Origin: Nitrospirillum pindoramense
Lineage (GTDB): Bacteria > Pseudomonadota > Alphaproteobacteria > Azospirillales > Azospirillaceae
Length of the DNA: 64,000 nucleotides
Direction: 5' to 3'
NCBI RefSeq assembly: GCF_007827955.1
Contig: NZ_VITR01000008.1
Span: forward strand, 248,001-312,000
The notes below the pieces were generated by a model. That model was not told the DNA's origin and did no database searches. It worked only from the letters and a program-made list of their open reading frames with translations. Of the stretch, positions 8,613 through 16,840 are shown one piece after another (positions within the stretch are counted from its first letter, which is position 1; each line of letters begins with the position of its first letter). Position numbers and translations under genes: made by a program.

Positions 8613-9206
8613 ATGCCCCCGCATCGCATCCCCCCCACCGCTTCCATGCCCACCGCTCCGAAACCCACTGCTGCCGTTCCGACCGAGACCGCGGCGGAAA
8701 TGATCTCGTCCCAACTTCCCTACCTGCGCCGCTACGCCCGCGCCCTAACCGGCAGCGGCGCCAGCGGCGACGCCTATGTCCGCATGGTGCTGGAGACGCT
8801 GGTGCAGGATGGCGTGGCGATCCTGGGGCCGGATGTGGACCGCGTGGCCCTGTTCCGTCTGTTCCACCGCATCTACGCCGGGGGCCATCTGGAACTGGGC
8901 GACGAGGCCCCCGAGGCGCAGACCTTGGCGCCCGGCGGGTTGCTGCGCGCCTTGCCCTGTGAACGGCGCGAGGCCCTGCTGCTGACGGCGGTGGAGGGCT
9001 TCCTGACGGCAGAGGCGGCCTGGATCCTGGGGCTGTCGCAGGAAGCGGTGGACCGCGAAATCGACCTGGCCCGCGAGGCCTTCCGCGATAGCCTGCGGTC
9101 GGGTGTGCTGAGGCTGGAGGATGACATGACCATGAGGCTTCCCGATGCCGTCGTCGCGGCCTCCCCGCTGGCCGGGGGCAGTGGAATGGCCGCCAACGTG
9201 CATTAA
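8613..9206 (+). CDS. PhyR-like protein: sigma-mimic domain without a receiver domain
   Basis: 197 residues, GGAGAG SD upstream. Residues 31-163 match the sigma-factor-like half of PhyR: LPYLRRYARALTGS and SGDAYVR at the start, then a region-4-like part (ERREALLLTAVEGFLTAEAA, LGLSQEAVDREIDLAREAF). In PhyR this half binds NepR once the C-terminal receiver is phosphorylated. Here the protein ends only ~34 residues later. Residues 164-173 (GVLRLEDDMT) resemble the first strand of a receiver (VLIIEDEP) and are followed by a short unrelated tail. No phosphoacceptor aspartate domain exists, and the 159 bases before nepR are too short to hold one. Either a degraded PhyR or a constitutive or differently controlled NepR antagonist. 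Confidence 0.85.
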   Translation: MPPHRIPPTASMPTAPKPTAAVPTETAAEMISSQLPYLRRYARALTGSGASGDAYVRMVLETLVQDGVAILGPDVDRVALFRLFHRIYAGGHLELGDEAPEAQTLAPGGLLRALPCERREALLLTAVEGFLTAEAAWILGLSQEAVDREIDLAREAFRDSLRSGVLRLEDDMTMRLPDAVVAASPLAGGSGMAANVH

Positions 9207-9365
9207 GGCCCAACGTGGATTAAAGTAGCGCATGGGCGCCGGGCGGCGACTCCAGGCATGGACACCGCCGCCGGCCCCCGCTGGCATCGCTTGGCTGCCA
9301 TGGGGCGGAGGGCGCACCAGCCAACAAGGCCGCCAAGCAGGGGGCCACGACTGAAGGGGTCCCTC

Positions 9366-9575
9366 ATGACCAAGCCGCCCAAGCCCCCCCATGGCGCGCC
9401 GCAAGGCAAACGTCCGCTGCTGACCGCCGGTACCCGGCCAATGCCACCTGGGCCGCACGACGCGTTGGAGCGGTCGTTGCGTGAGATGTTCGAGGACGAG
9501 GCGGGCGAGCCCGTCCCCCAACACCTTCTGGACCTGGTCGACCGGCTGGACACGCACAAGAAGCGCAAACACTGA
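9366..9575 (+). CDS. nepR: NepR anti-sigma factor
   Basis: 69 residues from the ATG at 9366, preceded by AAGGGG. The core LERSLREMFEDEAGEPVPQH followed by LLDLVDRLD is the NepR signature (EPVP followed by a hydrophobic helix). NepR binds EcfG and blocks it; PhyR displaces it under stress. It lies in tandem with the receiver-less PhyR-like gene and ~1.1 kb from ecfG. The N-terminal ~30 residues are a disordered proline-rich arm, as usual for NepR. A longer reading from 9258 would add unconserved residues and lacks an SD. Confidence 0.9.
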   Translation: MTKPPKPPHGAPQGKRPLLTAGTRPMPPGPHDALERSLREMFEDEAGEPVPQHLLDLVDRLDTHKKRKH

Positions 9576-9606
9576 AGCCGGGCGGGGCGGTCCCGCAAAG
9601 CGGCCC

Positions 9607-11793
9607 TCAAGCTGGCACCAGCCTGACATCACGCTGGGGAAAGCGATGACGGCGTAACGCCTCCACGAACAGCGTCAGCATTTCCTCAAGCGCTTCCCCG
9701 GTGATGACACCTTGTTCCTTCACCAGCGTCGGCAAGTGGGCGGCGGCGAGCACGCCCTCGCCCGCGTCGATGGCGGCGATGGGCTTGCCGTGCAGGAAGG
9801 CTTCATTGATGAAATGGCGGGTGTGGCCCATCTCCCCCATGGCGCTGGCCAGCCCCCCACCCAGGACGATGACGCCGTCATAAAGGACGGAAGCGGCGTT
9901 GGGTGCCGCCCGGGTGACCGGCACGGGGTTGCCATCGCCGCCGGTGATGGTGCCGGCGACTGGGGCCACAACCTCCACAATCGCCTCCTCATCCATCAGG
10001 GTTTCCTGGATGATGCTGAGCTGTTCCGCCTCCACGCCAGCGTCGACCAGCACGGCCACCTTGCGACCGCGGATGTCCTCGGCCCGACGATCCTGGCTGA
10101 GCGCGGGGGAGCGTCCAACGTCGGGCACGGATGGCGGATGCGGCTTGGCGCCGGCCAGGGATAAGCCTGTACGGGCGGAAACCGCCTGGGCGAGATCCGG
10201 GGCGATATTGCCCAGGATGTCGTCCATCACCCGCTGGCGCACCAGGGAATCGGTGCACTGGTTCAATTCAAAGGAAAAGGCGGCGGCGATGTGATCCTGC
10301 TCCCAGGTCGACATGCTGTTCCAGAACAGGGCGGCCTGGCTGAAATGGTCGCCGAAACTGGCGCTGCGGACGCGGACCTTGGCACCATCCACCTTCTCCG
10401 CATAGCTGCGGAAGGCGTCGGCGGCCTCGGGCGACTGCATGGGGCAGCCATGGGCCAGGCTGTTGGGGAAGTAAGCAACCCGGCCCTTGTCGATCTGACG
10501 GCGGCCCATGCCGTCACGCTGGTTGTTGTCCACCGGCTGCAAGGGCCGGTTGATCGGCAGTTCCGCGAAGTTGGGGCCCACCCGCCGCAATTGGGTGTCG
10601 AGGTAAGAGAACAGGCGCCCCTGCAGCAGCGGATCGTTGGTGAAGTCGATGCCCGGGACGACATGGCCGACATGGAAGGCGACCTGTTCCGTCTCGGCGA
10701 AGAAGTTTCCCGGGTTGGCCGTCAGGGTCATGAGGCCGACGCGCCGAACCGGCACCACCTCTTCCGGGATGATCTTGGTGGGGTCCAGGATGTCGACGCC
10801 ATACTCGAACTCATCCTCCTCCTCGATCACCTGCAGGCCAAGCTCCCATTGGGGAAAGTCACCGCGCTCAATGGCGTCGAACAGGTCGCGGCGGTGGAAG
10901 TCGGGGTCTTTGCCGGCCGTCTTCTGCGCCTCGTCCCACACCAGGCTGAAGACGCCCTTCAGCGGCTTCCAATGGAACTTGACGAAGCGCGCCCTCCCCT
11001 CGGCATTGACCAGGCGGAAGGTGTGGACGCCGAAGCCTTCCATGGTGGCGTAGCTGCGGGGAATGGCGCGGTCGCTCATCAGCCACATCAGCATGTGGGC
11101 CGATTCCGGGGTGAGGGACACGAAGTCCCAGAAGGTGTCGTGGGCGGACTGGGCCTGCGGTATCTCGTTATGCGGTTCCGGTTTCACCGCGTGGATGAGG
11201 TCGGGGAACTTGATGGCGTCCTGGATGAAGAAGACCGGCATGTTGTTGCCCACCAGGTCCCACACCCCTTCCTCGGTATAGAACTTCACGGCGAAGCCCC
11301 GGACGTCCCGCACCGTGTCGGCCGACCCGCGCGAACCGGCCACGGTGGAAAAGCGCACGAACACCGGCGTTTCCTTGGCCGAGTCCTGGAACGGCGCCGC
11401 GGTCGTGAGGTCGGTCAGGGGCTCGTAGACCTGGAACACCCCATGGGCGCCAGCGCCACGGGCGTGCACCACCCTCTCGGGAATGCGCTCATGGTCGAAA
11501 TGGGTGATCTTTTCCCGCAGGTGAAAGTCTTCCATCAGCGTCGGTCCGCGCGGCCCGGCGCGCAGGGAGTTCTGGTCGTCGCTGACCTTGAGGCCCTGGT
11601 TGGTGGTCAGGGCAACGCCGGCCTCATGGGTATCCGCCGCCAAGTCCCGCTGTTTGGCGGTGTCGCCGCCAACGAAGGGCACGCCGGGCATCGCGGGTTT
11701 GCCGGCCGCCGGCTGAAAGGGGGCGTCCGGCGTGGGGCTGGGCGTGGGCGGCAAGGGACGCACGGGCATGTCATCGAAGCGGGTGTCGGACAT
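9607..11793 (-). CDS. katE: large-subunit catalase (HPII/KatE type)
   Basis: 728 residues. The start is the ATG at 11793, with GGAGA upstream; an open frame continues further upstream only as an artefact antisense to topoisomerase IB. Heme catalase core: distal H110 (RVVHARG), N183 (VGNNMP) and proximal Y397 (RLFSYLDTQ). After residue ~600 there is a class-I glutamine-amidotransferase-like domain (RGRKVAVLVDAGVEAEQL, VLYDGVIVLGGG), typical of ~750-residue clade-2 catalases. It removes hydrogen peroxide in the cytoplasm. It is the last gene of the minus-strand stress set and ends just past nepR, tail to tail. Confidence 0.95.
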   Translation of the reverse strand: MSDTRFDDMPVRPLPPTPSPTPDAPFQPAAGKPAMPGVPFVGGDTAKQRDLAADTHEAGVALTTNQGLKVSDDQNSLRAGPRGPTLMEDFHLREKITHFDHERIPERVVHARGAGAHGVFQVYEPLTDLTTAAPFQDSAKETPVFVRFSTVAGSRGSADTVRDVRGFAVKFYTEEGVWDLVGNNMPVFFIQDAIKFPDLIHAVKPEPHNEIPQAQSAHDTFWDFVSLTPESAHMLMWLMSDRAIPRSYATMEGFGVHTFRLVNAEGRARFVKFHWKPLKGVFSLVWDEAQKTAGKDPDFHRRDLFDAIERGDFPQWELGLQVIEEEDEFEYGVDILDPTKIIPEEVVPVRRVGLMTLTANPGNFFAETEQVAFHVGHVVPGIDFTNDPLLQGRLFSYLDTQLRRVGPNFAELPINRPLQPVDNNQRDGMGRRQIDKGRVAYFPNSLAHGCPMQSPEAADAFRSYAEKVDGAKVRVRSASFGDHFSQAALFWNSMSTWEQDHIAAAFSFELNQCTDSLVRQRVMDDILGNIAPDLAQAVSARTGLSLAGAKPHPPSVPDVGRSPALSQDRRAEDIRGRKVAVLVDAGVEAEQLSIIQETLMDEEAIVEVVAPVAGTITGGDGNPVPVTRAAPNAASVLYDGVIVLGGGLASAMGEMGHTRHFINEAFLHGKPIAAIDAGEGVLAAAHLPTLVKEQGVITGEALEEMLTLFVEALRRHRFPQRDVRLVPA

Positions 11794-11894
11794 GGGGTGT
11801 CTTCTCCAGGGCGAAGCGGGAAGCGGGACGGGGAAAGTGGCGCGGGCCGGATCGACGGGCGGGACGACGCTGGCCCCCAACCCCCTGGCAACGC

Positions 11895-12965
11895 TCAGGT
11901 TCCCATCTCCCGCGTCTTTTCCGCCCGGCGCAGCACCGTGAGCACCGCGCCCTCGGCCGGCGACAGTCCGGGCGGCCCGTCCCGCCGCAGACGCAGATGG
12001 AAGCGGCCCGCCAGGTAATCGTCCATGATCACGGGGTGGACATAGCATTGGCGGCAGATGGCCACCGTATTGCCCAGCCGCGCGGCCACCCGCTTCAAGG
12101 CCGCAGTCACCATGCGGCGGCCATGGGTGGGACTGGTGGGTGGCGGGCTGTCGCTCAGCGCCAGCGCCATCATCACCGTGCCCGCCCAGGTGCGGAAGTC
12201 CTTGGCCGTGATGCCGCCCTCTGCGCGGGCCCCCTTTGCGTGGCCAGATGACGCGCCCGACGGCCCGGACGTCGCATCGCGAAGGTAGTCGTTCACGTCG
12301 GCGGAACTGACCTCCCGCCGGTGGCCGTCGCCATCCAGGTACTGGAACAGGGCCTGCCCCGGCAATTCCTGGCAGGCCTTGACGATGCGCGCCACCCGCC
12401 GGTCGGTCACCTTCAGGCGCCATATCTTGCCGCTTTTGCCCTTGAAGTCGAACCGCAGGGCCGATTTCTCGACACTGACATGGGCGGCGTGCAGGGTGGT
12501 CAGGCCATAGCTCTGGTTGGTGCGGGCATAGTCGGCGTTGCCCACACGGATCAAGGTGGTGCCCAACAGGTGGACGATGGTGGCCAGAACCTTGTCACGG
12601 GGCAGGCCGGGCAGCGTCAAATCCGCCGCGACGCGTTCGCGGATGCGCGGCAACTGCCGGGCGAAGTCGATGAGGTGATGGAATTTGGCGCCATCCCGGG
12701 CTTGGCGGAAGGCGGGATGGTACATGTACTGCTTGCGCCCCTTGGCATCCCGGCCCGTGGCCTGGAGGTGGCCATAAGGATCGGGGCAGATCCACACGTC
12801 GGTCCAGGCGGGCGGGATCACCAGCGCCTTGATGCGGGCGCGCAACGCCGGGTCCCGCACCGTGCCGCCATCCGGCAGGCGATAGCGAAAGCCCGTGCCG
12901 CATTTCACGCGGCGGATGCCAGGTTCGCTGTCGCCGACATAGACCAGGCCCGCCCCGTCGCTCAT
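11895..12965 (-). CDS. bacterial DNA topoisomerase IB
   Basis: 356 residues, the usual size for the poxvirus-like bacterial type IB enzymes. Motifs include VIPPAWTDVWICPDPYGHLQ, GRKQYMYHP and the catalytic tyrosine Y308 in RQCYVHP. It relaxes supercoils through a 3'-phosphotyrosyl intermediate. The start overlaps the stop of the upstream SemiSWEET-like gene by four bases (12962-12965). The gap to catalase downstream is ~100 bases. The pairing with LigD-type and catalase genes fits a stress or desiccation gene set. Confidence 0.92.
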   Translation of the reverse strand: MSDGAGLVYVGDSEPGIRRVKCGTGFRYRLPDGGTVRDPALRARIKALVIPPAWTDVWICPDPYGHLQATGRDAKGRKQYMYHPAFRQARDGAKFHHLIDFARQLPRIRERVAADLTLPGLPRDKVLATIVHLLGTTLIRVGNADYARTNQSYGLTTLHAAHVSVEKSALRFDFKGKSGKIWRLKVTDRRVARIVKACQELPGQALFQYLDGDGHRREVSSADVNDYLRDATSGPSGASSGHAKGARAEGGITAKDFRTWAGTVMMALALSDSPPPTSPTHGRRMVTAALKRVAARLGNTVAICRQCYVHPVIMDDYLAGRFHLRLRRDGPPGLSPAEGAVLTVLRRAEKTREMGT

Positions 12966-13261
12966 TCAGCGGCCTCGGGCCGTTTCCCGGACCGTTCGAT
13001 CCCGCGGCGTTGAAGAAGGTAAAGCCCCTGTCCCACGATGGCGGTGGCCAGGATCACGGCATTGGTGGTGACGAACACCCAGTTGCCCAACGCCCATGAA
13101 TAGACGACGAAGCCGATGGAGGTGGCGATCTGCCCGGCGAACAGCCACGGCGACACACCCTTGGTGGAGCGTTCCCGCCACTGCGTCCGGATCTGGCCGG
13201 CCAGGGTCAGGAACAGCACAACGGCCGCCGCCCAGCCGATCATGTCCACCGCCTCAGGCAT
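12962..13261 (-). CDS. SemiSWEET / PQ-loop-type small membrane protein
   Basis: 99 residues, three predicted membrane helices (IGWAAAVVLFLTLAGQI; SPWLFAGQIATSIGFVVYSW; VFVTTNAVILATAIVGQGLY). The arrangement and the WLFAGQ-type PQ-loop-like segment fit SemiSWEET transporters, which act as dimers in sugar transport; the substrate here is unknown. The ATG at 13261 overlaps the upstream gene by eight bases, and its stop overlaps the topoisomerase start, so it is translationally coupled on both sides. Confidence 0.7.
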   Translation of the reverse strand: MPEAVDMIGWAAAVVLFLTLAGQIRTQWRERSTKGVSPWLFAGQIATSIGFVVYSWALGNWVFVTTNAVILATAIVGQGLYLLQRRGIERSGKRPEAAE

Positions 13262-13850
13262 GCCTTTTGCCCTCCGCCGGCCGGCGCGCGGGCACAAGGC
13301 GGCCGCCCGCGGCGCGCCATCCGCGCACCAGCTCCTCCACATAGGGCAGGAACTCCACCATGAAGGCGGCGCCGAGTATGGTGGCGACATAGCCCACGGG
13401 CAGATCGCCCAGCGTCCACCTCAGGGCGAACCGCGCCGGTTCCGGGCCCAGCCCCACCAAGGCCAGCGCCTGCTGCCAGTGCAAGGTGCCCACCAAGATC
13501 AAGGCCATCAGCGGCACCAGTTCCAGGAAACTGTGCACATGCTGCTCGATGGGTGAGACGTGCCGCCGGGTGACGGCATAGCTGACGTCCCATAGCGCCG
13601 TCGCCTCATGCGCCAGGAAGCCCACGACCATGAGGGCGATGACCAGGGCGTTGATTTCCAGGAACAGGCACGCCAGCAGAGGCACCGCCACCTCGCTGAA
13701 CATCAGCAGATGCAACAGCGATTCCTTGGCGCCGGTGGTGTGCTGGATGTCGGTGGCGCGATGGCACAGCCAGTCGGCCAGGCCCGCCATGAACCACAAG
13801 GGGACGATGCCGTACATCAGCACGGCCAGGGTGACCGCTTCATGGCTCAT
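13254..13850 (-). CDS. histidine-rich integral membrane protein, unknown function
   Basis: 198 residues from the ATG at 13850, which overlaps the ligD stop as ATGA. About four to five hydrophobic segments. Histidines cluster at the membrane borders: CHRATDIQH, SLLH, AHEATALWD, RRHVSPIEQHVHS. That spacing is reminiscent of metal-binding membrane oxidases or hydroxylases, but I cannot assign a family. Embedded in the overlapping DUF72-ligD-topoisomerase set, so it is probably co-translated with them. Confidence 0.75.
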   Translation of the reverse strand: MSHEAVTLAVLMYGIVPLWFMAGLADWLCHRATDIQHTTGAKESLLHLLMFSEVAVPLLACLFLEINALVIALMVVGFLAHEATALWDVSYAVTRRHVSPIEQHVHSFLELVPLMALILVGTLHWQQALALVGLGPEPARFALRWTLGDLPVGYVATILGAAFMVEFLPYVEELVRGWRAAGGRLVPARRPAEGKRHA

Positions 13851-14827
13851 GAGCTGTAGGCCCCCGCCCCCACCTTCACGCCCAGCACGCGACAGGCACC
13901 AGCTCCCAGATCCTGCCGCATCTCGAAATATCGGGCCCAGGGATCGGGCCGGCGCATCAGGGCCGGGGCGTCGGCCGTGGTGTAGATGTCGGCCCGTTCC
14001 GCCGCCGCCAATTCCTCCCACGTCACGGGGCAGGCGATGGGAGTACCGCCACCCGCCCGCGCCGGCTTGGCCCGGGGGGAATAGGGTGCTACAGCGGAGG
14101 CTCCGCGCGCGTTGCGAAAATGATCGATGAAGATTCGACCCTGACGGCGCGCCTTGCTCATGGTGGCGACGTAGGCGTCGGGCCGCGCCTCAACCAGCTG
14201 TTCGGCCACCGCCTTGGCGAAGGCGGACACCACCGGCCACTGCCGCCGCCCGCCCCCGGCACCCGGCCCCAGCGGGGCGACGACGTGGACGCCCTTGCCC
14301 CCCGTCAGCAGGGGGAAGCTGGCGAGGTCCAGGGCGGCCAAGACGTCCCGCACGGCCACCGCCGCGGCCTTGACCTCGCTGAAGGGCAGGTCGGGATCGG
14401 GATCCAGGTCGAACACCAGGCGGTCCGGGGACTCCAGCTTACGCGCCTGGCTGCCCCAGAGGTGCAGTTCCAGCACGCCGATCTGGGCCGCCGCAACCAG
14501 TCCGTCGACATCGGTCAGGTAGACATAGTTGATGGCCCGCCCGTCCTTCTCCTTCACCAGCTTGCGGCGCCATTGCACCGGCGTGCCGACGGTGGCATGG
14601 CGCTGGAAGAAGCAGGCCTGCGCCGTTCCTTCGGGACAGCGCAGCAGGCTGAGAAGGCGGCCGGCAACCAAGGGCAACATGCGGGCCGACACCGCCCTCA
14701 TGTAAGTGGCCAAGCCCTGCTTGGTAAGGTGGGACACCGGGTCCAACACACGGTCGGCGTGCGTCAGCGTTACCGGCGAACGCGCCTCAGCCGGCACCGT
14801 GTCCTTGACGGGGTCGTCATGGTTCAT
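13847..14827 (-). CDS. ligD: LigD-type primase/polymerase domain protein (stand-alone)
   Basis: 326 residues matching only the AEP-type polymerase domain of LigD: a DLDPD metal motif at D140/D142, GGKGVHVV with H181, and FIDHFRN with D235. Known LigD polymerase domains add nucleotides, often ribonucleotides, at double-strand breaks during non-homologous end joining. No ligase or phosphoesterase domain and no Ku gene is present in the window, so partners must lie elsewhere if NHEJ is its role. The start overlaps the DUF72 gene by four bases. Confidence 0.9.
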   Translation of the reverse strand: MNHDDPVKDTVPAEARSPVTLTHADRVLDPVSHLTKQGLATYMRAVSARMLPLVAGRLLSLLRCPEGTAQACFFQRHATVGTPVQWRRKLVKEKDGRAINYVYLTDVDGLVAAAQIGVLELHLWGSQARKLESPDRLVFDLDPDPDLPFSEVKAAAVAVRDVLAALDLASFPLLTGGKGVHVVAPLGPGAGGGRRQWPVVSAFAKAVAEQLVEARPDAYVATMSKARRQGRIFIDHFRNARGASAVAPYSPRAKPARAGGGTPIACPVTWEELAAAERADIYTTADAPALMRRPDPWARYFEMRQDLGAGACRVLGVKVGAGAYSS

Positions 14828-15744
14828 GCGTCCCTCCCCTCACTGCTCCCGGCGCCTGGCTTCAGGCGATCAACAAGGGCCCGGGCATCGTCGGGGGCCC
14901 GCAACTTGTCGGTGTTGTCGAAATAGAGGAAGACGTCGCGGGGAGACGGGTGGGCGTCCGCCGGGGGCTCGACATAATCGCGCGGCCCATAATCGCCCGG
15001 CGCCAGCGGCCGGCCCGCCGTCCAGGCCTTGACCCGCCGCGCCCATCGGTCCAGCTCATCCTCCCCATAACCGCTGCGATAAAGCTCGCTGGACCCGTGC
15101 AGGCGGCAATAGACGAAGTCGGCGGTCAGGTCCATCAGGCGCGGCCATTCGACCGTGTCGGCGCACACCAATGCCACGCCGTGGCGACGCAACAGATCCG
15201 TGAACGCCGGATCGCGGAAGCTGTCATGGCGGATTTCGACCGCATGGCGCAGTCGGCGATGGGGGCCGGGCCGCATCCAGGCGCGGGCCTTCAGGTTGGC
15301 ATCATGGCGCTGGGCCAAATCCGCGGCGTGCTCGGTGTCGCGGGGCAGCAGCGCCAGGAAATCATCCAGCAAGGCGGCATCAAACCGGAAGCTGGGCGGG
15401 AACTGCCATAGGATGGGCCCCAGCTTGTCCTCCAGCCGAAGCAGCCCGGAGGCGAGGAAATTGGCCAGCGGCGCCAGGGGTTCCCTCAAGCGGCGGATGT
15501 GCGTGATGTAGCGGGGCGCCTTGACGGCGAAAACGAAGCCCGACGGCGTTTCAGCCGCCCATCGGGCGAAGACGTCCGGCTTTTGCAGGCCATAGAAGGT
15601 GCCGTTGATCTCTATGCTGCGAAAGACGCCACTGGCGTATTCCAGCGCGCGCCGTTGCGGCAGGTCCGGCGGATAAAAGGCCCCGCGCCACGGGGCATAG
15701 GTCCAGCCAGAAATACCGATGCGAATATCCGTCGGGATCGCCAT
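14824..15744 (-). CDS. DUF72 (YecE-like) protein
   Basis: 306 residues with the TIM-barrel DUF72 pattern: an early GISGWTYAPWRGAFYP, then LEYASGVFRSIEINGTFYGL, a central WQFPPSFRFD, and a C-terminal YFDNTD. Biochemical function is not established. It is the first long gene of the overlapping minus-strand set; its stop overlaps the ligD start. A 49-codon membrane-protein gene lies 25 bases upstream on the same strand. Confidence 0.9.
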   Translation of the reverse strand: MAIPTDIRIGISGWTYAPWRGAFYPPDLPQRRALEYASGVFRSIEINGTFYGLQKPDVFARWAAETPSGFVFAVKAPRYITHIRRLREPLAPLANFLASGLLRLEDKLGPILWQFPPSFRFDAALLDDFLALLPRDTEHAADLAQRHDANLKARAWMRPGPHRRLRHAVEIRHDSFRDPAFTDLLRRHGVALVCADTVEWPRLMDLTADFVYCRLHGSSELYRSGYGEDELDRWARRVKAWTAGRPLAPGDYGPRDYVEPPADAHPSPRDVFLYFDNTDKLRAPDDARALVDRLKPGAGSSEGRDA

Positions 15745-15769
15745 GATGCCGCACGCCCTCGCCGCCCCC

Positions 15770-15919
15770 CTACCACCACTTCCCCAGCCACCAGGCCAGG
15801 ACGAAAGCGATGATCACCAAGGCCAGGCTGGTCAGCAGCACGGCCAAGACCGGCCGTCCCAGCGTCGCCCCCCGCGCCTCACGGGCGGACAGGACGACAT
15901 GATCTTTCTTGCGTTCCAT
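15770..15919 (-). CDS. 49-residue single-pass membrane protein
   Basis: Reading the minus strand from the ATG at 15919 gives MERKKDHVVLSAREARGA, then a hydrophobic helix (VLAVLLTSLALVIIAFVLAW) ending WLGKWW. GGAGG lies about eight bases upstream of the ATG. Charged cytoplasmic N-terminus, one helix and an aromatic C-terminus is a typical small membrane protein. It precedes the DUF72-ligD set on the same strand and may be its first gene. Confidence 0.7.
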   Translation of the reverse strand: MERKKDHVVLSAREARGATLGRPVLAVLLTSLALVIIAFVLAWWLGKWW

Positions 15920-16161
15920 TGGGGGAATCCTCCATGGCGGCCCGCGGCGGGACCCAGGTCACGGATACAGCAACCCCGGGACTGCGCGGTGGGTTCCTCG
16001 CGGGAATGGCCGCGTGAAGGCGACCAACCTCCACCCAAGAGAATAGGCCGACCACCGGCGCCCCCGGCCGGAGGTTTACCTTTGATAGCCGGTCGCTGTA
16101 TTGAAATCCCGGCACCGGGCGTTATGTGACTTTTGGTGTTTGAACAGTGAAAGGGACGCCT

Positions 16162-16767
16162 GTGACGGAATTCAGAGAGGTGCTGCGCGCCGGCACGGCG
16201 GCGTGCCACGCCGCCCTGGATCAGCAGTTCGCCGGCCTGGATATCCGCCACCTGCCGGACTACACCCTGCTGCTGAAGGCCCAGCATCCCGCCTTGCGTG
16301 CCGTGGAACTGAGCCTTGAAGCCGCAGGTGTGGACGCCATCCTGCCCGACTGGCCCGAACGGCGCCGCCGGCACGCCCTTGTGGCGGATCTGGCGGCGCT
16401 GGAAGCATGGGGCGATCCGCCGGCCATCCTGGTGGAGACACCCACAATCCGCTGCCGGGCCGAAGCCCTGGGGCACCTGTACGTGCTGGAAGGATCGCGG
16501 TTGGGGGGTGAGGTGCTGTTGCGCCGGGCCCTGGCTGGCGGCGACCCACGCATACCGCTTGCCACCCGCTTTCTGGCCCACGGCCGGGGACGGCCGTATT
16601 GGCGCGACTTCCTGGCGCTGTTGAACGCGGAGCCGTCGGACCCAACCCGTCAGGCGCAGGCCGTGGAGGCCGCGATCCTGTCCTTCGGTTTATTCCAGAA
16701 GGCGGGCGAGCAGGCCCTGTACCATTATGAGGCTAGCCATGACCGCCGTCGGGTGTCAGAAAACTGA
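16162..16767 (+). CDS. bphO: biliverdin-forming heme oxygenase (BphO type)
   Basis: 201 residues from the GTG at 16162, chosen because AAGGGA lies just upstream; a GTG at 16147 would add five residues. Proximal-histidine segment AACHAALD (H16) and the distal LGHLYVLEGSRLGGEVL helix are typical of the proteobacterial heme oxygenases found with bacteriophytochromes. It opens heme to biliverdin, the chromophore of the phytochrome encoded 73 bases downstream on the same strand. Confidence 0.88.
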   Translation: MTEFREVLRAGTAACHAALDQQFAGLDIRHLPDYTLLLKAQHPALRAVELSLEAAGVDAILPDWPERRRRHALVADLAALEAWGDPPAILVETPTIRCRAEALGHLYVLEGSRLGGEVLLRRALAGGDPRIPLATRFLAHGRGRPYWRDFLALLNAEPSDPTRQAQAVEAAILSFGLFQKAGEQALYHYEASHDRRRVSEN

Positions 16768-16840
16768 GCCGCGTCCGGCAATTGACTTAAATACTCGCAG
16801 TGCGTGCGGTCAGTGGCCGTGCGGACAGATGGGATAACCC

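Noticed and set aside
10291-12018. Long plus-strand frame opposite catalase
   Set aside because: Composition is that of a high-GC antisense shadow, with no family motifs, fully opposite a strongly conserved gene.
9607-12423. A single 938-codon open frame covering catalase and more
   Set aside because: The first ~210 codons are antisense-frame noise over topoisomerase IB; catalase has its own ATG and SD at 11793.
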